DNA of 63,699 nt from NCBI GenBank assembly GCA_001970955.1, contig MPUH01000346.1, forward strand, positions 1 to 63,699, in the 5' to 3' direction. Each line of letters begins with the position of its first letter. Positions within the stretch are counted from its first letter, which is position 1. The position numbers were made by a program, and so were the translations under genes. The DNA comes from Stentor coeruleus. Lineage: Eukaryota > Ciliophora > Heterotrichea > Heterotrichida > Stentoridae. The notes below the pieces were generated by a model. That model was given only the letters and a program-made list of their open reading frames with translations, ran no database searches and was not told the DNA's origin. Positions 39,990 to 50,988 of the stretch are shown one piece after another.

Positions 39990-40238
39990 TTATCTTATAT
40001 TAAATGACTCACCGAATGCACTTGGTTTACGGCCACGGGTAAGTCTCATCTCGAGCTGTTCTTCTGGTGAGAGGTGATAATATGATGGCTTGTCAAAAAA
40101 ACTTGTAATTTCAGCTTCAGGAGGGAGGATTGGTTGAGAAAGTGCATAAATTGAAGTTTTAGGCTTGGCTTCTAGATGTAAGGTATAGAGGTTTTTTATG
40201 TTGTTTTTCTTGAAGAACTCAACAAGTTTGATAAACAT
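39990..40238 (-). CDS. Small protein of unknown function
   Basis: A small ORF of 82 codons from ATG 40238; an earlier in-frame ATG lies at 40256 and the open frame further upstream starts only at TTG. Composition is protein-like, with a basic amphipathic N-terminus (FIKLVEFFKKNNIKNLY) and a conserved-looking C-terminus (PPEAEITSFFDKPSYYHLSP, then EEQLEMRLTRGRKPS). It could be a small mitochondrial or ribosome-associated subunit, but I recognise no family. Confidence 0.55.
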   Translation of the reverse strand: MFIKLVEFFKKNNIKNLYTLHLEAKPKTSIYALSQPILPPEAEITSFFDKPSYYHLSPEEQLEMRLTRGRKPSAFGESFNIR

Positions 40239-40798
40239 AATAATTATATAATGCATATTGGAAATTATCAAAATATTGAACTTTTCGCAAAAATAATAAT
40301 TAATAGCACTCTAAAACCTAGTCTTTAATATAAGCACTAAGTAAAATTCTATTAATCAATTTTATAAAAAAGATACTTTTGAAATATTTTCAAATATGAA
40401 TATTCAATTAATATATGTATTTTCCCTTATTCCTCAAGAGCAATAAAACGCATTTGAAATTTAAAAGTACAATGCCTTAGTTTCCTAACTAATACTAATA
40501 ATGCCTTAGTTAACAATAAGCAAAACCGAATGAAAAATCTAATGGGAGCCTTTGTTAAATACAAAAATATAAAAAGGAGTTAAAATAAAATATACCTTGA
40601 AACGAAATATCTGAAAGTATTGGAAGAAAAATTTGAAGACGAAATAAAGGTTGCCACAATGATGGAATTATTTGAATAAATAAAAATATTTTTATACATA
40701 CAAAACTCTATAGAAAACACCTTTAAATGCTAATTTTATCATATATAGCCTAATATAATATCTTCTTCAAAAATATTCCTTTTAAATTGTATCTAAAA
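40239..40798. other. Divergent spacer with an 18-nt repeat
   Basis: 560 bp. Contains the 18-nt ttcctaactaatactaat at 40482-40499, which is part of the 39-nt repeat found at 13565 and 49978, here inside a direct repeat of aatgccttagtt. Otherwise nothing is recognised. Confidence 0.5.
40482..40499 (+). repeat. 18-nt partial copy of the 39-nt dispersed repeat
   Basis: Identical over 18 nt to the 3' part of the 39-nt repeat. About 300 bp upstream of ATG 40799 and in the same orientation relative to that gene. Confidence 0.6.
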
Positions 40799-41371
40799 AT
40801 GCTGCAACCAGAAAAAAAATTCGACCTTCCCCAACAAAAAACTTTCAAAAACCCGCCATCAAGGGAAAACTCAACCCCAAAACCCTTTAAAAACACTGAA
40901 GAAAAAAAGCTCCTTTCATCAATCAACGAAAACATCGAGCTCAAAAAGACTTTTTCCTGGAAATTTTACACAAACCTAGAAAATTCCCTCGAAAAATCTT
41001 GTCTCGAACAAGAAAACGGGATTTTAATCAAAGAAAAAGCTATTCTCCAACAAGAAATCGACAATCTTTTTCAAGAAAATATAAAAATTTTATCTGATCA
41101 TGAAGATGATATGCAAGATATCGAAGCCTTTTTTGGTAAAAGACGAGTTTTATTAGAAACTTATTATGGGCAGTTGAAAAAAGATCTGGAAATTTTGAAT
41201 TCTCAAGAGCTCTTGTGTGAAAACATGATATTACAAGCTGAGAATGAACAAAATGCTTCTGAAATACGTAATTTACATAATAAACGTATGAGTATTCTTT
41301 GGTCTTCAGGGCTTTTGGAAAGTATTTTTTTGTTGACTATTATAGCTGTATTAGTTAAAATATATTTCTAG
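40799..41371 (+). CDS. Tail-anchored coiled-coil protein
   Basis: A 190-aa protein from ATG 40799 (the frame extends to a TTG only). A Pro/Lys-rich N-terminus (1-40) is followed by a coiled coil at about 55-165 and ends in one hydrophobic helix at the extreme C-terminus (LLESIFLLTIIAVLVKIYF). That is the layout of a tail-anchored membrane protein such as a SNARE-like tether or golgin, with the bulk in the cytosol. No SNARE zero-layer pattern can be defended. Function unknown; membrane tethering is inference. Confidence 0.72.
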   Translation: MLQPEKKFDLPQQKTFKNPPSRENSTPKPFKNTEEKKLLSSINENIELKKTFSWKFYTNLENSLEKSCLEQENGILIKEKAILQQEIDNLFQENIKILSDHEDDMQDIEAFFGKRRVLLETYYGQLKKDLEILNSQELLCENMILQAENEQNASEIRNLHNKRMSILWSSGLLESIFLLTIIAVLVKIYF

Positions 41372-41843
41372 ATTACTTTTTTTTTATATGAATATAAGAT
41401 AAGGTTTTAATAATATTTTATGTTTAAAGGAAGATGATGCTTTTGAAGATACTTTGGAATGATTTATGGTATTTTATAGATGATTTATATTTGAAGAATT
41501 TTTTATATGGAGGATATAGAGTTAATGTATTATAAAATTTGGTTATATTTGATATGTTTTATGATAACCCAACTTGCCTCATACTTTTAATCTTACTGAT
41601 TTACTTTATGATGCTATCATCAGAATTATATATTTTTCCCTTTTATTAACTTGATATCTAGAAATGCACAGAGTTGAATATATTCTGTTTGTCATAGATT
41701 TTACTTACAGTCCCCAGTGCACAATATTTATTAAAAAGCCTAATCTTCCAATCCGAAAATTCATGTCAAAAAAATTTTCCTTCTAAAACAAAATTATTTT
41801 TATAAGTTCTTCAAAAAATCCAACAAATAACACCATCTAATAA
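41372..41843. other. Intergenic spacer
   Basis: 472 bp AT-rich between two plus-strand genes. Nothing recognised. Confidence 0.4.
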
Positions 41844-42413
41844 ATGGAAGAAGCTATTCTAAATTCTTTATTAAGATATAAAAATCAACTTACACCTGTT
41901 AGAGATACATACCCACTTCCAATAAAAAACTGGTCAACAGCTCTACGAACATCAACTCCAATTATAAACTATAGCACTTACTATATTTTTGATAGCCCAT
42001 CTCTCAAGAAAACCATAAAAAAATCTCATGAACGAGCTTTATCCTATGCATCAACAAATGCTCTCTCTCCAGATAAACGTTCATCATTATATAGTCCAAT
42101 TAAACAGCTTATAAAAAACAGTCCAAAAAAAATCCCTCAAGTCAATGATATTAAGAAAATCATACAAAAAGATATGCCAAAAAGGCCAAAAATATTCCGT
42201 AATGCTAGAAAAGATGCAACTTCAAAGTTAAATGACGGAGAAAAAAAAACTAATTTGAAATCTAAGAATAAGCTAAAAAGTGAATTTGAGGAATATAAAA
42301 AAGAACAAGGAATTAGAGAAAATAACATGAGAGAAGAAATTGAGAATTTGAATGAGATGCTTAAAAAAAGTACTGAACTTACTGAAGAATCTCAACAGAA
42401 TTTGGAAGAATAG
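41844..42413 (+). CDS. Small Lys-rich coiled-coil protein, unknown
   Basis: A 189-aa protein from ATG 41844. The N-terminal about 60 residues contain PVRDTYPLPIKNWSTALRTS and YSTYYIFDSPS; the middle is Lys/Ser-rich; the last about 50 residues form a coiled coil (FEEYKKEQGIRENNMREEIE onward) that stops at NLEE. The coiled coil ends abruptly at the stop codon, but I see no GTA(N6)A(N3)AG intron at that point that would extend it. Family unknown. Confidence 0.62.
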   Translation: MEEAILNSLLRYKNQLTPVRDTYPLPIKNWSTALRTSTPIINYSTYYIFDSPSLKKTIKKSHERALSYASTNALSPDKRSSLYSPIKQLIKNSPKKIPQVNDIKKIIQKDMPKRPKIFRNARKDATSKLNDGEKKTNLKSKNKLKSEFEEYKKEQGIRENNMREEIENLNEMLKKSTELTEESQQNLEE

Positions 42414-42533
42414 TTTAATTATTTATATTAAAGATAAGCATTTTAAGTATAAGTTTTGATAAGAAAAAATGTTTTAAATTATGTAGATTTTTATATAGGA
42501 AAATCAAGAGGTATTAGTTTAAGGTTTTTCTAC

Positions 42534-43607
42534 TTACTCTAATATATGGATTATTCCTTTTTCTGTTAAATAAATGTCTTGGGTATCAGGATTGCAACCA
42601 ATTTGCTGTATATTTTTAGGAGTAAAGGGAATCCTGTAAGGTTTACAATCGATAATAAGTTCGTTATGTTTAGCTGAACATAAAATAGGTTTGCCAAAAA
42701 TGTCAGAAAAACAGTAATCATTATTTATAGCTCTAAATTCCTTAATATCTTTATCAATAATCATCCCAGTTCCATCATCAAAAATCACTACAGAAGCTTC
42801 ACTACTACTCATTGAAAAATATTGTTTCGGTGCTCCTTTTCTTATACAAAAACTATGAGCATTATTTAAATCTATAATCTGCAAATGACATCCTTCAATA
42901 CAAACAACTAATTTTCCTTTTGAAATCTCACAAAAGTAAATATCGTTATTTGATATCAAATTAAATTGTTTACAACTTTGAGTTGTAAAACATATCACAC
43001 CAATTAAAATATTTGATTGAGATTTCCGCCAATAGATGAGAAATCCTGAGGAAAAACTATAAAAAAGTTCATCACTTTTTAAAAAAGAATATAAAAGATA
43101 ATTATCTTGTAATGACCATATTTCTATTGTATTATGTTTTTCAATAAGTACCGTTGCTGACCTTATATTGATATCTTTTAAGCAAGAAAGAGGGATTTTT
43201 ATATCTTCTAGTATTTGCACTCGATGTATTTTATATATCTGTAATTCAGCTAAAGAGTATTTATGGAATAAAATGGTATTATCATAAACTGATTTTGATA
43301 TTGTAACAAGGTCATTATCTATAATAATACATTTGTAAACATGTTCAAAATTTTCATTTAACACTGTAGGTTTATAATCTTGGAATATATCGTATATAGC
43401 AACATGACCTCTATTATCTAAAGTTATAATAAAATTCAACCTTCCAGAGATCCATAAAAGTGTTGAGTTTCTATGGACGGTGGGGATGGTTGCTTTCTTA
43501 GTGATATTTACTAAAGACCAGTTTTTTTTAATATCTAGGCTTGTAAAGCTTTGAGTATCTCCTTGCTCCCTGTTGAGTAAGCAAGATGCTATAGGAGAAT
43601 AAGACAT
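42534..43607 (-). CDS. Possible beta-propeller (WD40-like) protein
   Basis: A 357-aa protein from ATG 43607. The sequence is rich in short beta-strand-like segments with spacing typical of propeller blades: LNFIITLDNRGHVAIYDI, KHNTIEIWSLQDNYLLYSF, KGKLVVCIEGCHLQIIDLNN, ASVVIFDDGTGMIIDKD. Canonical GH and WD dipeptides are lacking, so it is a divergent propeller at best. Partners and function are unknown. It converges with the small coiled-coil gene (120 bp between stops). Confidence 0.6.
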   Translation of the reverse strand: MSYSPIASCLLNREQGDTQSFTSLDIKKNWSLVNITKKATIPTVHRNSTLLWISGRLNFIITLDNRGHVAIYDIFQDYKPTVLNENFEHVYKCIIIDNDLVTISKSVYDNTILFHKYSLAELQIYKIHRVQILEDIKIPLSCLKDINIRSATVLIEKHNTIEIWSLQDNYLLYSFLKSDELFYSFSSGFLIYWRKSQSNILIGVICFTTQSCKQFNLISNNDIYFCEISKGKLVVCIEGCHLQIIDLNNAHSFCIRKGAPKQYFSMSSSEASVVIFDDGTGMIIDKDIKEFRAINNDYCFSDIFGKPILCSAKHNELIIDCKPYRIPFTPKNIQQIGCNPDTQDIYLTEKGIIHILE

Positions 43608-44628
43608 TATTTATATAGAAAATACATAAAAACTTTGGATTTTGCCCATACAAAACACATTTTCACCCAATATTTTCGAACGTCAATTCTTGGCCCCCTT
43701 TTTCCAAACCTTTTTCTGTTATTTGTAATACCTAAAAGCTTTTATTTGGAAAAGTTAAAAATAAATTAGAATATGTAGTCAAAAAGCCCTCGAAATACAA
43801 CAAAATATTATTTTTTCGAATTTTGCAAGGTAAATACAGTAAGCCAGTTTTATTTNATCAATTCTTGGCCCCCTTTTTCCAAACCCTTTTCTGTTATTTG
43901 TAATACCTAAAAGCTTTTATTTGGAAAAGTTAAAAATAAATTAGAATATGTAGTCAAAAAGCCCTTGAAATACAACAAAATATTATTTTTTCGAATTTTG
44001 CAAGGTAAATACAGTAAGCCAGTTTTATTTATATAAAAATATAAAATTCTATTTTAAAGTTGAATAATATATAAAAATATAAAATTCTATTTTAAAGTTG
44101 AATAAATAAGGGAAATGGTGGCAAGATACTTTTTGCAAACATAAAATTAGATAATCTAACTTATTTACATCTAGAATTCAAAAAAATGCCAAAAGCCAAG
44201 TTACTTAAAACCTTAGACCCTATAATGCCTGATTTTCATCATATTTCTATTGTATTAATAATAAATATAGTGATTTGAAAAATGGGTAAACAAAACAAGC
44301 TCAATTCCGGCACTAGTATATGAAATAAAAGTGTAAAAGTTGCGATGGTTCAACTATAAATTATATAATAATTCCATAAAAATCGACAACAAAATATTAT
44401 TTATCAATCTAACTTACTATTTATAAATATCATTCCATCATAATCTAATTTTTACAACAACTAAAAATGCATATTAAATTTCCATAAAATACTATACAAA
44501 AATTCTAACTATACAATAATTGATATAATTTTTATCATAACAAATTTAAGTTTTCTTATATAAATTCAATAAAAGGAATTTTTTTCCTAATATCCTAAAC
44601 AATATTGACTAATAAAGATAAAACTTAT
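43608..44628. other. Spacer with assembly duplication and a tandem repeat
   Basis: About 1 kb without a gene. N at 43856 is flanked by copies 43683-43855 and 43858-44030 (173 nt). Directly after, a 38-bp unit is tandemly repeated (about 44031-44106). The rest is AT-rich with dense stops. Confidence 0.6.
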
Positions 44629-45699
44629 TTAGACTGGATGAAACTTTAAAGCTTCTTCATAGACCATGTTCTGTAGTATTTCCTTGGTCGGTTCAAAGTT
44701 GTCAAAGCTCCAGTCGAAAGGTGCTGTGGCTACAGGTTCTTCTTCAGGGTTATGTAGTCCATTAAAGTAAGGGTGTTCTAAGCATTGTTTAACAGTCCAT
44801 CTTTTAGAAGGGTTAAAGACCAGCATTTTATCTAAAAGGTCTAAAGCTACAGGGTGGCCTTTAGGGTAAATGATACTCCATCTGGTTTTTTCTTTCTTAG
44901 GTAGTTTGCTTATAAACCTTCTGGCTGCTTGGTTTTCAATAAACTGCATATCTTCAGGAGAAGGGGTTCCAAGAACAGTAATGATTCTTTGGACTAAATC
45001 TAAATAATCTTCTCCTGGAAACAAAGGATTACGTCCAAGAAGCTCAGAAAACACACATCCTACGCTCCAAACATCAATCTGTTCTGTGTATTGAGAAGAA
45101 TTCAACACTACCTCAGGAGCTCTATACCATCTTGTAACGACATATTCTGTCAAATTCTCTGTGTTAACATCATATCCTCTAGCTAATCCTAAATCACAGA
45201 TTTTCAAATCACACTGTTTATTAAGCAAAAGGTTTGAAGGTTTTATATCCCTATGTATAACATTAGCTGAATGCATATACAAAAGCCCTCGTAATATTTG
45301 ATACATAAAATATTGAATATGTTCATTGCTTAAAGCTTGTTTTGAATAAATAACTCTATGTAAATCCGTCTCCATCAAATCAGTTACTATATAAATATCA
45401 TTGTATCCTGTTCGTTTTGGAGGCAACATTACGTCTAAAAGACTTATAGTGTTTTCATGGTCAAAAAAACTTAGTAACTTGATTTCACGGACAATACGTT
45501 TTGCATCTACCAAGTCTTCAAAGGCATTTGGCACTTTTTTTATAGCAACTTTGGTCCCAGTTTGGTGGTCTAAGGCTGAGACTACAACTCCATAGGCTCC
45601 ATGACCAATTTTCTTTATAAACTCGTAGCGGTTGTCGACGGTAAAGGTTGTCCCCCCTGCTGAGAATTTATTTTTGCCTTCTGGGACTGGATCTTCCAT
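44629..45699 (-). CDS. ERK-type MAP kinase
   Basis: A 356-aa kinase covering a full MAPK domain and little else. Motifs: GHGAYG (about 32-37), K54 (VAIKKV), HRDIKPSN with D151, DLG at 169-171, activation loop TEY (T184-Y186) followed by VVTRWYRAPE, and a MAPK insert with LGTPSPED. TEY plus total length fits ERK1/2-like kinases, which are switched on by dual Thr/Tyr phosphorylation by a MAP2K. The C-terminal tail (NPEEEPVATAPFDWSFDNFE) is like that of ERKs. ATG at 45699. No sign of an intron. Confidence 0.92.
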   Translation of the reverse strand: MEDPVPEGKNKFSAGGTTFTVDNRYEFIKKIGHGAYGVVVSALDHQTGTKVAIKKVPNAFEDLVDAKRIVREIKLLSFFDHENTISLLDVMLPPKRTGYNDIYIVTDLMETDLHRVIYSKQALSNEHIQYFMYQILRGLLYMHSANVIHRDIKPSNLLLNKQCDLKICDLGLARGYDVNTENLTEYVVTRWYRAPEVVLNSSQYTEQIDVWSVGCVFSELLGRNPLFPGEDYLDLVQRIITVLGTPSPEDMQFIENQAARRFISKLPKKEKTRWSIIYPKGHPVALDLLDKMLVFNPSKRWTVKQCLEHPYFNGLHNPEEEPVATAPFDWSFDNFEPTKEILQNMVYEEALKFHPV

Positions 45700-46149
45700 T
45701 ATTTATTAGGTGTCTTTGTTTTTGAAAATTTCGAGGTATATAAATTATTCAATCTCTGAAACAAACTTACAGACAATGATATATAAATTACTTATAACAG
45801 ATATAAAAGTAGACACAAACTAAACTTAGACTATTTACGACAAAAAAATCTTACAAAAAACTAAGAAAAAAGTGGGAAATCAAAACAAGTCAAAAGCCTA
45901 GTATTACCCTAAAAACCTTATAAAAACTCTTTAAATTCCATATCTTTAACATAATAACTATTTTCCTATTCATCAAACTAAAACCTCTAATTTTCCAAAC
46001 AAATCCTAAATCGCTTAACTCCATATTCCTTTAAAACTCTTCACAATATTTATCACCTTCCTAAACAACTCTAAAAAGCTTTAAATCCTCAATAATCCTC
46101 TATTTTATTCATCTTACAATTATCGTAATACCTTTCTTTATATTATTAA
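45700..46149. other. Intergenic spacer
   Basis: 450 bp AT-rich between two minus-strand genes, nothing recognised. Confidence 0.4.
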
Positions 46150-49100
46150 CTAAGTAATTTTATGTCTAAGCCTTCCTAACTGCTTACGGAATTTGACCAA
46201 AGTATTAATTCCATCAACCCATTGTTTAAAAGCACTATACCCTGTTGTAACAATTTCAATCCTACCACCTTTTTCTAATGTTATAAACAGGAGATAATTA
46301 TTTGCTTCTTTGCTTTTAAGTTTAAATGCTGGGTCTAAATAGTTCATTAGACCTGAAGTTTTCATTTGTTTATATTTTTTATTGATTGCTGGGGTTATTG
46401 TTCCATCTTTCCCGTCGCTGAGCCAGTTTTTCTTTTGAGCTTTAATCATTTCAGAAATATGCTTGGGGATTACTGGAGCTAAAAGTGACTCAACGAGGAT
46501 GAAATTTTCGATGCCAGGACGTTGAAGGTGACGGAATTCAATTTTTGTCAAGCTTTTGTTAAGTTTAAGGCTACGCAAGCCAAAACCAAATTGTTCTGGG
46601 TTATCACTTTCTAAAGGGTCATACTCAGCTACAAGCAAAGAGTTTCTCTGACTGAGTTTCTTATAAACATTCATCCCTTGTAGCAAAGGCATGATAGTCT
46701 TAAAAAACTCCTGTTCTTGTAAAGACAGCTCTTCCATATCAATATTCACTCCAGCTTCACTAGTGACAGATTCCTCCTCCGTAGTCTCCTGATCTTCTTT
46801 TGATACTTCCTCCTTAGTTTCTTCAAGTTCTAAAGGTAACTCTTCAGTTCTATTTGTCCTTAGGTTAATCTCTTCCCCAGGAGGGTCTTCTAAGCTTTCT
46901 GAATCTTCCTTCAAACTATTCTCATCAAGTTCTTCATTTAGCACCTGATTCTGAGGCATTGACATCGTATTCATAACTGTCTCTGCGTGTTTTTTAAGCC
47001 TTTTCTCTCCATCAAGGATTTCTTGTACCTGTGAAAGTTTCCCTTTAACCCTATTCTCTTCAATTTCCGTATTTTTCGACTTCTCTGCATATTCTCTTTC
47101 AATTTTATCTTTTTCTTCTATCAACTGTTTTATCGCTGCCTCTTTTTTATCCCTTATCAAAACTAATCTATGTATCTTCTTTGTATCCACATCACCACCA
47201 TGAATTTCTAATGTTCTATGCAAAGTTCTATGAATATCTCTTTTTTTAGACTCCATTAAAAACTCTAATTTCGCAGATACTTCCTCTTCAGCATCATTTA
47301 AGATTTTTAACTGCTGGCTTATAACAGAAAGTTCTTGTTGAATCCTAACAATTTCTTGGTCTATAAGACAGATTTCTGGCTTTAATGTTTCATTTAATGA
47401 TATGTCAATTTTGGTTATTAAGCTTTCCCAATGCGAAATATCAGAACTTAAACCATCAAGTTTTTTTTTAATTCCTTCACGTTGCTTTTCTTGAGTTTCT
47501 TTTACAGTTAAAACTTCTTTTTCTCTTATTTTTTTTATAGCTTTGTCTCCATAGGATTTTTGGATTTGTAGAAGCCCAGATTTGTTATTACTCATATTTT
47601 GGTCAGTGATTTTTTCAATCATTTTATTACGTTCCTGGTTAATTTCGGATTTGGCGTTTTCGAATTTTTTTAGGGCTGCTTTTTCGAGGGTGATTATTTT
47701 GAGGAATTCTTTGTGTAGAGAGTCACGGTCAGTGAGCAGGCCGGAACGGGTAGCTTCGAGTTCTTTAAGTACGGATTTCATTTTGTTTTGGTTTTCAATC
47801 CTCTCATTCTCCATATCCAGCAAATCCTGGAAATTATGCCCTCTCTCAACAAGTTTCTCCAAATACTTATTAATGACATTTTCAATCCCTTTCCATTGAT
47901 CAAGTTTTGGTATATTCTTCTGTAATTCCCTCTTAAATATCTTAATAACTTCTCCATCTTCAATACACTTTTGCTGTTCATTAATCAACAACTTCGCCCT
48001 ATTCTCCATTTTCCATCTACCAATAGCATTCATTTTAGCTCTATGGGCTCTAGTAACCCTATCCGCTTCTTTTCTCATATTCTCCAACCCTTTTTGCATA
48101 TCTGACAAAGCTAATTCCAACTGTTGATTGGGTAGTTCATTAGAAATAAGTGCATAAAGCTCAACTTCCTGTTCTTCTGTAGCTCTTCTCATTTCTAATA
48201 TTTTTGAATCCATGATTTCTTTTTGCCTTCTAAAAGTCTCTTCCATCTGCATTTCTTTATCTTCAATAAGATCCATTTGGGTTTTTATAATAATTTCTTC
48301 ATATTGATAACCTTTTTTTCTCATCTGATCTTTTATATAATTAAGAAGATTTGGCACATTCAAATCTTTACACAAGGTATTAAGGTAAACTTCCATATCT
48401 TCAATTTCTTTTTCTATAGTCACTGGGATAAAAGATTCTGCTCGGACAAGGGTTTCGTTTTTTTCTTCAGACTTTTCGATTTTAACTTCAATTTCTGCGA
48501 GTTTTTTCTCGATTTCCTTTAAGGCCATCATATGTTTTGACTTTCTATTTTTTATTGCTGATAGGATTTCTTTAGTTTCTAATTCTTGAACGTATTCTTT
48601 ATAGTTGCAGTGGTCTTTTTCTTTGATTTCGACGAGAAGCTTTTGAAGTTTTTCTCTGTTTAAAGTATATTCTGTACGTTGGCTTAGTAATGATTTGAGC
48701 TCTTCGGTTTTTGTTTGTCTTAAAGAGTTTAGTTCTTCCATTCTGGTGTTGAGGCCATCATTTTTCTTTTTAAGCATTTCTTTTTCTTCTAATATTGTGT
48801 TTGCAGTGTCTTCTAAAGGTTTTAGGGCGAATCTAAAGGCTTCTAATTTTTCATCTTGCTTTTCTTTTATGAGTTTTTCTATGTTCTCAGCTTTAGCTTC
48901 AAGAGCTGCTAATTGTTTTTCTATTTTTTCAAGTTCAGATTGATGCTCTGCAGCTTGAGCACTGATTTTCCCACACTGTTTGGTTGAGTTGAGCTTTTCC
49001 TTTTTCTTTTGCATTGCTAGAACTTTTAGTTGAACTTGCAAGTCTTGAAGCTCGGTTTTTAAGTTAGAATCTTGGAGTGTTGGGGAAGCTAAAAGGTTTG

Positions 49101-49236
49101 TTAAGCTTCTTTTGAAACTTAGTTGTTCTTTTATTTGCTTTTCACTTCTAGATGGACTTGAAGGACGAGGAGAGGTACTATTTCTGTAGTCTATGCGTTC
49201 TAGTTGGCTAAGGAGTTCTTCTACTCGAGATGTCAT
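46150..49236 (-). CDS. Giant coiled-coil protein with C-terminal PH-like domain
   Basis: A 1028-aa protein. After a Ser/Pro-rich start (1-45) coiled coil runs from about 55 to 770 with few breaks, then an acidic low-complexity linker (about 780-845, EETKEEVSKEDQETTEEESV). The last about 180 residues are globular: LQEQEFFKTIMPLLQGMNVY, then strands ending in YLLFITLEKGGRIEIVTTGY and FKQWVDGINTLVKFRKQL. The final strand-helix with a conserved Trp resembles the end of a PH domain. This suggests a long filamentous tether with a membrane or protein-binding end, a layout common for basal-body and cortical proteins of ciliates. Family not recognised. Confidence 0.78.
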   Translation of the reverse strand: MTSRVEELLSQLERIDYRNSTSPRPSSPSRSEKQIKEQLSFKRSLTNLLASPTLQDSNLKTELQDLQVQLKVLAMQKKKEKLNSTKQCGKISAQAAEHQSELEKIEKQLAALEAKAENIEKLIKEKQDEKLEAFRFALKPLEDTANTILEEKEMLKKKNDGLNTRMEELNSLRQTKTEELKSLLSQRTEYTLNREKLQKLLVEIKEKDHCNYKEYVQELETKEILSAIKNRKSKHMMALKEIEKKLAEIEVKIEKSEEKNETLVRAESFIPVTIEKEIEDMEVYLNTLCKDLNVPNLLNYIKDQMRKKGYQYEEIIIKTQMDLIEDKEMQMEETFRRQKEIMDSKILEMRRATEEQEVELYALISNELPNQQLELALSDMQKGLENMRKEADRVTRAHRAKMNAIGRWKMENRAKLLINEQQKCIEDGEVIKIFKRELQKNIPKLDQWKGIENVINKYLEKLVERGHNFQDLLDMENERIENQNKMKSVLKELEATRSGLLTDRDSLHKEFLKIITLEKAALKKFENAKSEINQERNKMIEKITDQNMSNNKSGLLQIQKSYGDKAIKKIREKEVLTVKETQEKQREGIKKKLDGLSSDISHWESLITKIDISLNETLKPEICLIDQEIVRIQQELSVISQQLKILNDAEEEVSAKLEFLMESKKRDIHRTLHRTLEIHGGDVDTKKIHRLVLIRDKKEAAIKQLIEEKDKIEREYAEKSKNTEIEENRVKGKLSQVQEILDGEKRLKKHAETVMNTMSMPQNQVLNEELDENSLKEDSESLEDPPGEEINLRTNRTEELPLELEETKEEVSKEDQETTEEESVTSEAGVNIDMEELSLQEQEFFKTIMPLLQGMNVYKKLSQRNSLLVAEYDPLESDNPEQFGFGLRSLKLNKSLTKIEFRHLQRPGIENFILVESLLAPVIPKHISEMIKAQKKNWLSDGKDGTITPAINKKYKQMKTSGLMNYLDPAFKLKSKEANNYLLFITLEKGGRIEIVTTGYSAFKQWVDGINTLVKFRKQLGRLRHKIT

Positions 49237-50107
49237 TTTTATTATGATTTAATGATTCAATATGCAGGGTTTTTTTAAATAGTTTTGATTAGAAGTGTAA
49301 ATTATCAGGAGTCTTTGTAGGTTTTAATAAGAATTATAAGCTTTTTTATGATCAAGTATTTTATATTTGTGGATTAAAAGTGAAATAAGTATTTTTACGA
49401 TTGGGCCGTTGAGCTTTAGAGATTGATGAGATATTTGATGAAGAGTGATTAAGATTTGATAAGGTTGTTGGGTTCATAAAGAGAAAGGAAATCGTTATAA
49501 GGTTTAATGATTATGATTATGTTAAGGATTTATATAGATTTTACAATTTTATGTAAAGATATATATGAAATTACTATAAAAACAATTGATGATTGTAATT
49601 AGTATATTATAAAACCTTATATGCATCATAAACAGCTTCATAATTAATATAGGGCTATGCTTAAAAACCTTATAAATAATCTAAGGATTTTATATATATA
49701 TATATATTATTTTTAAGGTTTGATGTGATCCTGATATTTTTTGTTATTTTAAAGTATAGTTTAGGATTTTTGAAGGACTTAAGAGGAAGGAAGTGATTTA
49801 TGATGAAAAATTGTTATATATTATTACTATAATGATAATACAAAATTATAGTTTATATTAAATAAATTTTTATTTTATATACCATCATCATCTGTAACTA
49901 TAAAAACCATAAGCTAGCCATCCAACTGGTTCTAAAACACTTATAGCCTTATCTTATACCTTTTAATTAATAAGTGCTGGACAATAGTCAAGCGATAATT
50001 CCTAACTAATACTAATACTAATCTTATACCTTTTTTATATATTAAGCCATATATATTAACCTAATTATAGCATATCTTCCCTTTTATATTCTCAAAGATA
50101 TACTTAT
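49237..50107. other. Divergent spacer
   Basis: 871 bp, AT-rich. Carries the 39-nt dispersed repeat at 49978-50016, 92 bp before the zinc-finger start codon. Otherwise nothing recognised. Confidence 0.5.
49978..50016 (+). repeat. 39-nt dispersed repeat, copy 2
   Basis: Perfect reverse-complement match to 13565-13603. Begins tggacaatagtcaagcgata. Lies about 92 bp upstream of ATG 50108, in the same orientation relative to its gene as copy 1. Confidence 0.8.
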
Positions 50108-50320
50108 ATGGATTCGAATGACAATAAAAAATACAACTGCCCTCATTGCCCACGCACCTTCAAACTAAAAAAGTACCTCAAAGATCACTCAACAAAGCAC
50201 TCTCCTATAAAATCCCATCAATGCATCCAATGTCCGAAATGGTATAAATATAAACGCGGCTTAGTTAGACACAAAAAAATTAAACACCCTGATTTTCTAA
50301 ACCCTACTAATCTTGTATAA
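50108..50320 (+). CDS. Small two-finger C2H2 zinc-finger protein
   Basis: A 70-aa protein made almost entirely of two C2H2 fingers: CPHCPRTFKLKKYLKDHSTKH (C-x2-C-x12-H-x3-H) and CIQCPKWYKYKRGLVRHKKI followed by KH (C-x2-C-x12-H-x4-H). The linker SPIKSHQ is shorter and less canonical than TGEKP. Two fingers can bind DNA weakly or RNA; with no other domain it may act as a small regulator or a nuclear or ribosome-associated factor. ATG at 50108. The short length is unusual but the finger spacing shows selection on the frame. Confidence 0.8.
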   Translation: MDSNDNKKYNCPHCPRTFKLKKYLKDHSTKHSPIKSHQCIQCPKWYKYKRGLVRHKKIKHPDFLNPTNLV

Positions 50321-50988
50321 TAATATATGAACTCAAATCTTTTTACTAATAGGAAAAAAAAAATGCTGCAAAGAAGGATTTAGACACAAAGCAAAAAAAT
50401 CTATAAAATAACCTCAAAGTTGTGTGAAGAGTACAGCTAAAACTCCACATTTAATCAATGAGAAAAGATGCTGGAGTATTTCTGAAGGTTTTTGATTCAG
50501 AAGATAAATTGCTGTTTATAGAGATATTCTTTAAATGAATTCTGAGATTGTAATGAGACAATTTAGTTATTTTTTTATATGAAAAAATTGTATGGGCTTT
50601 AAATGAAATTTTATTAAATAATAGACAAGCAAACTTATAAGTGAATTAGATTAAAAAATGATAACTGAAAGGTATTACAGATGCAAATAATAGGTACCTA
50701 AAGGCTTAACTCCACTTAATATTATCCGGATTACTATTAAGTAATTTTCTAGCGAGGAAGAGTTTGTATGCTTTATATGCTTAGATAGATTATAGAAAGG
50801 TGAAATAAAGTTACCAAAATATGATATTTTGTATGCTAATAGTTTAAATATTTATGAAGACTTGACAGGCTTAGTTTGAATACTAGGATGCTAGAGTATT
50901 TAGATGATGTGAAGTATTCAAGCTAAATAATATTATGAATAATGGATTTCAGATTTGGACATTTAAGACTTTGGTGAATTTTATTATA
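50321..50988. other. Spacer, nothing assigned
   Basis: 668 bp. Slightly more GC-mixed and phrase-like than other spacers in places (50690-50800), which could mean a decayed gene, but no frame gives a recognisable protein. Confidence 0.35.
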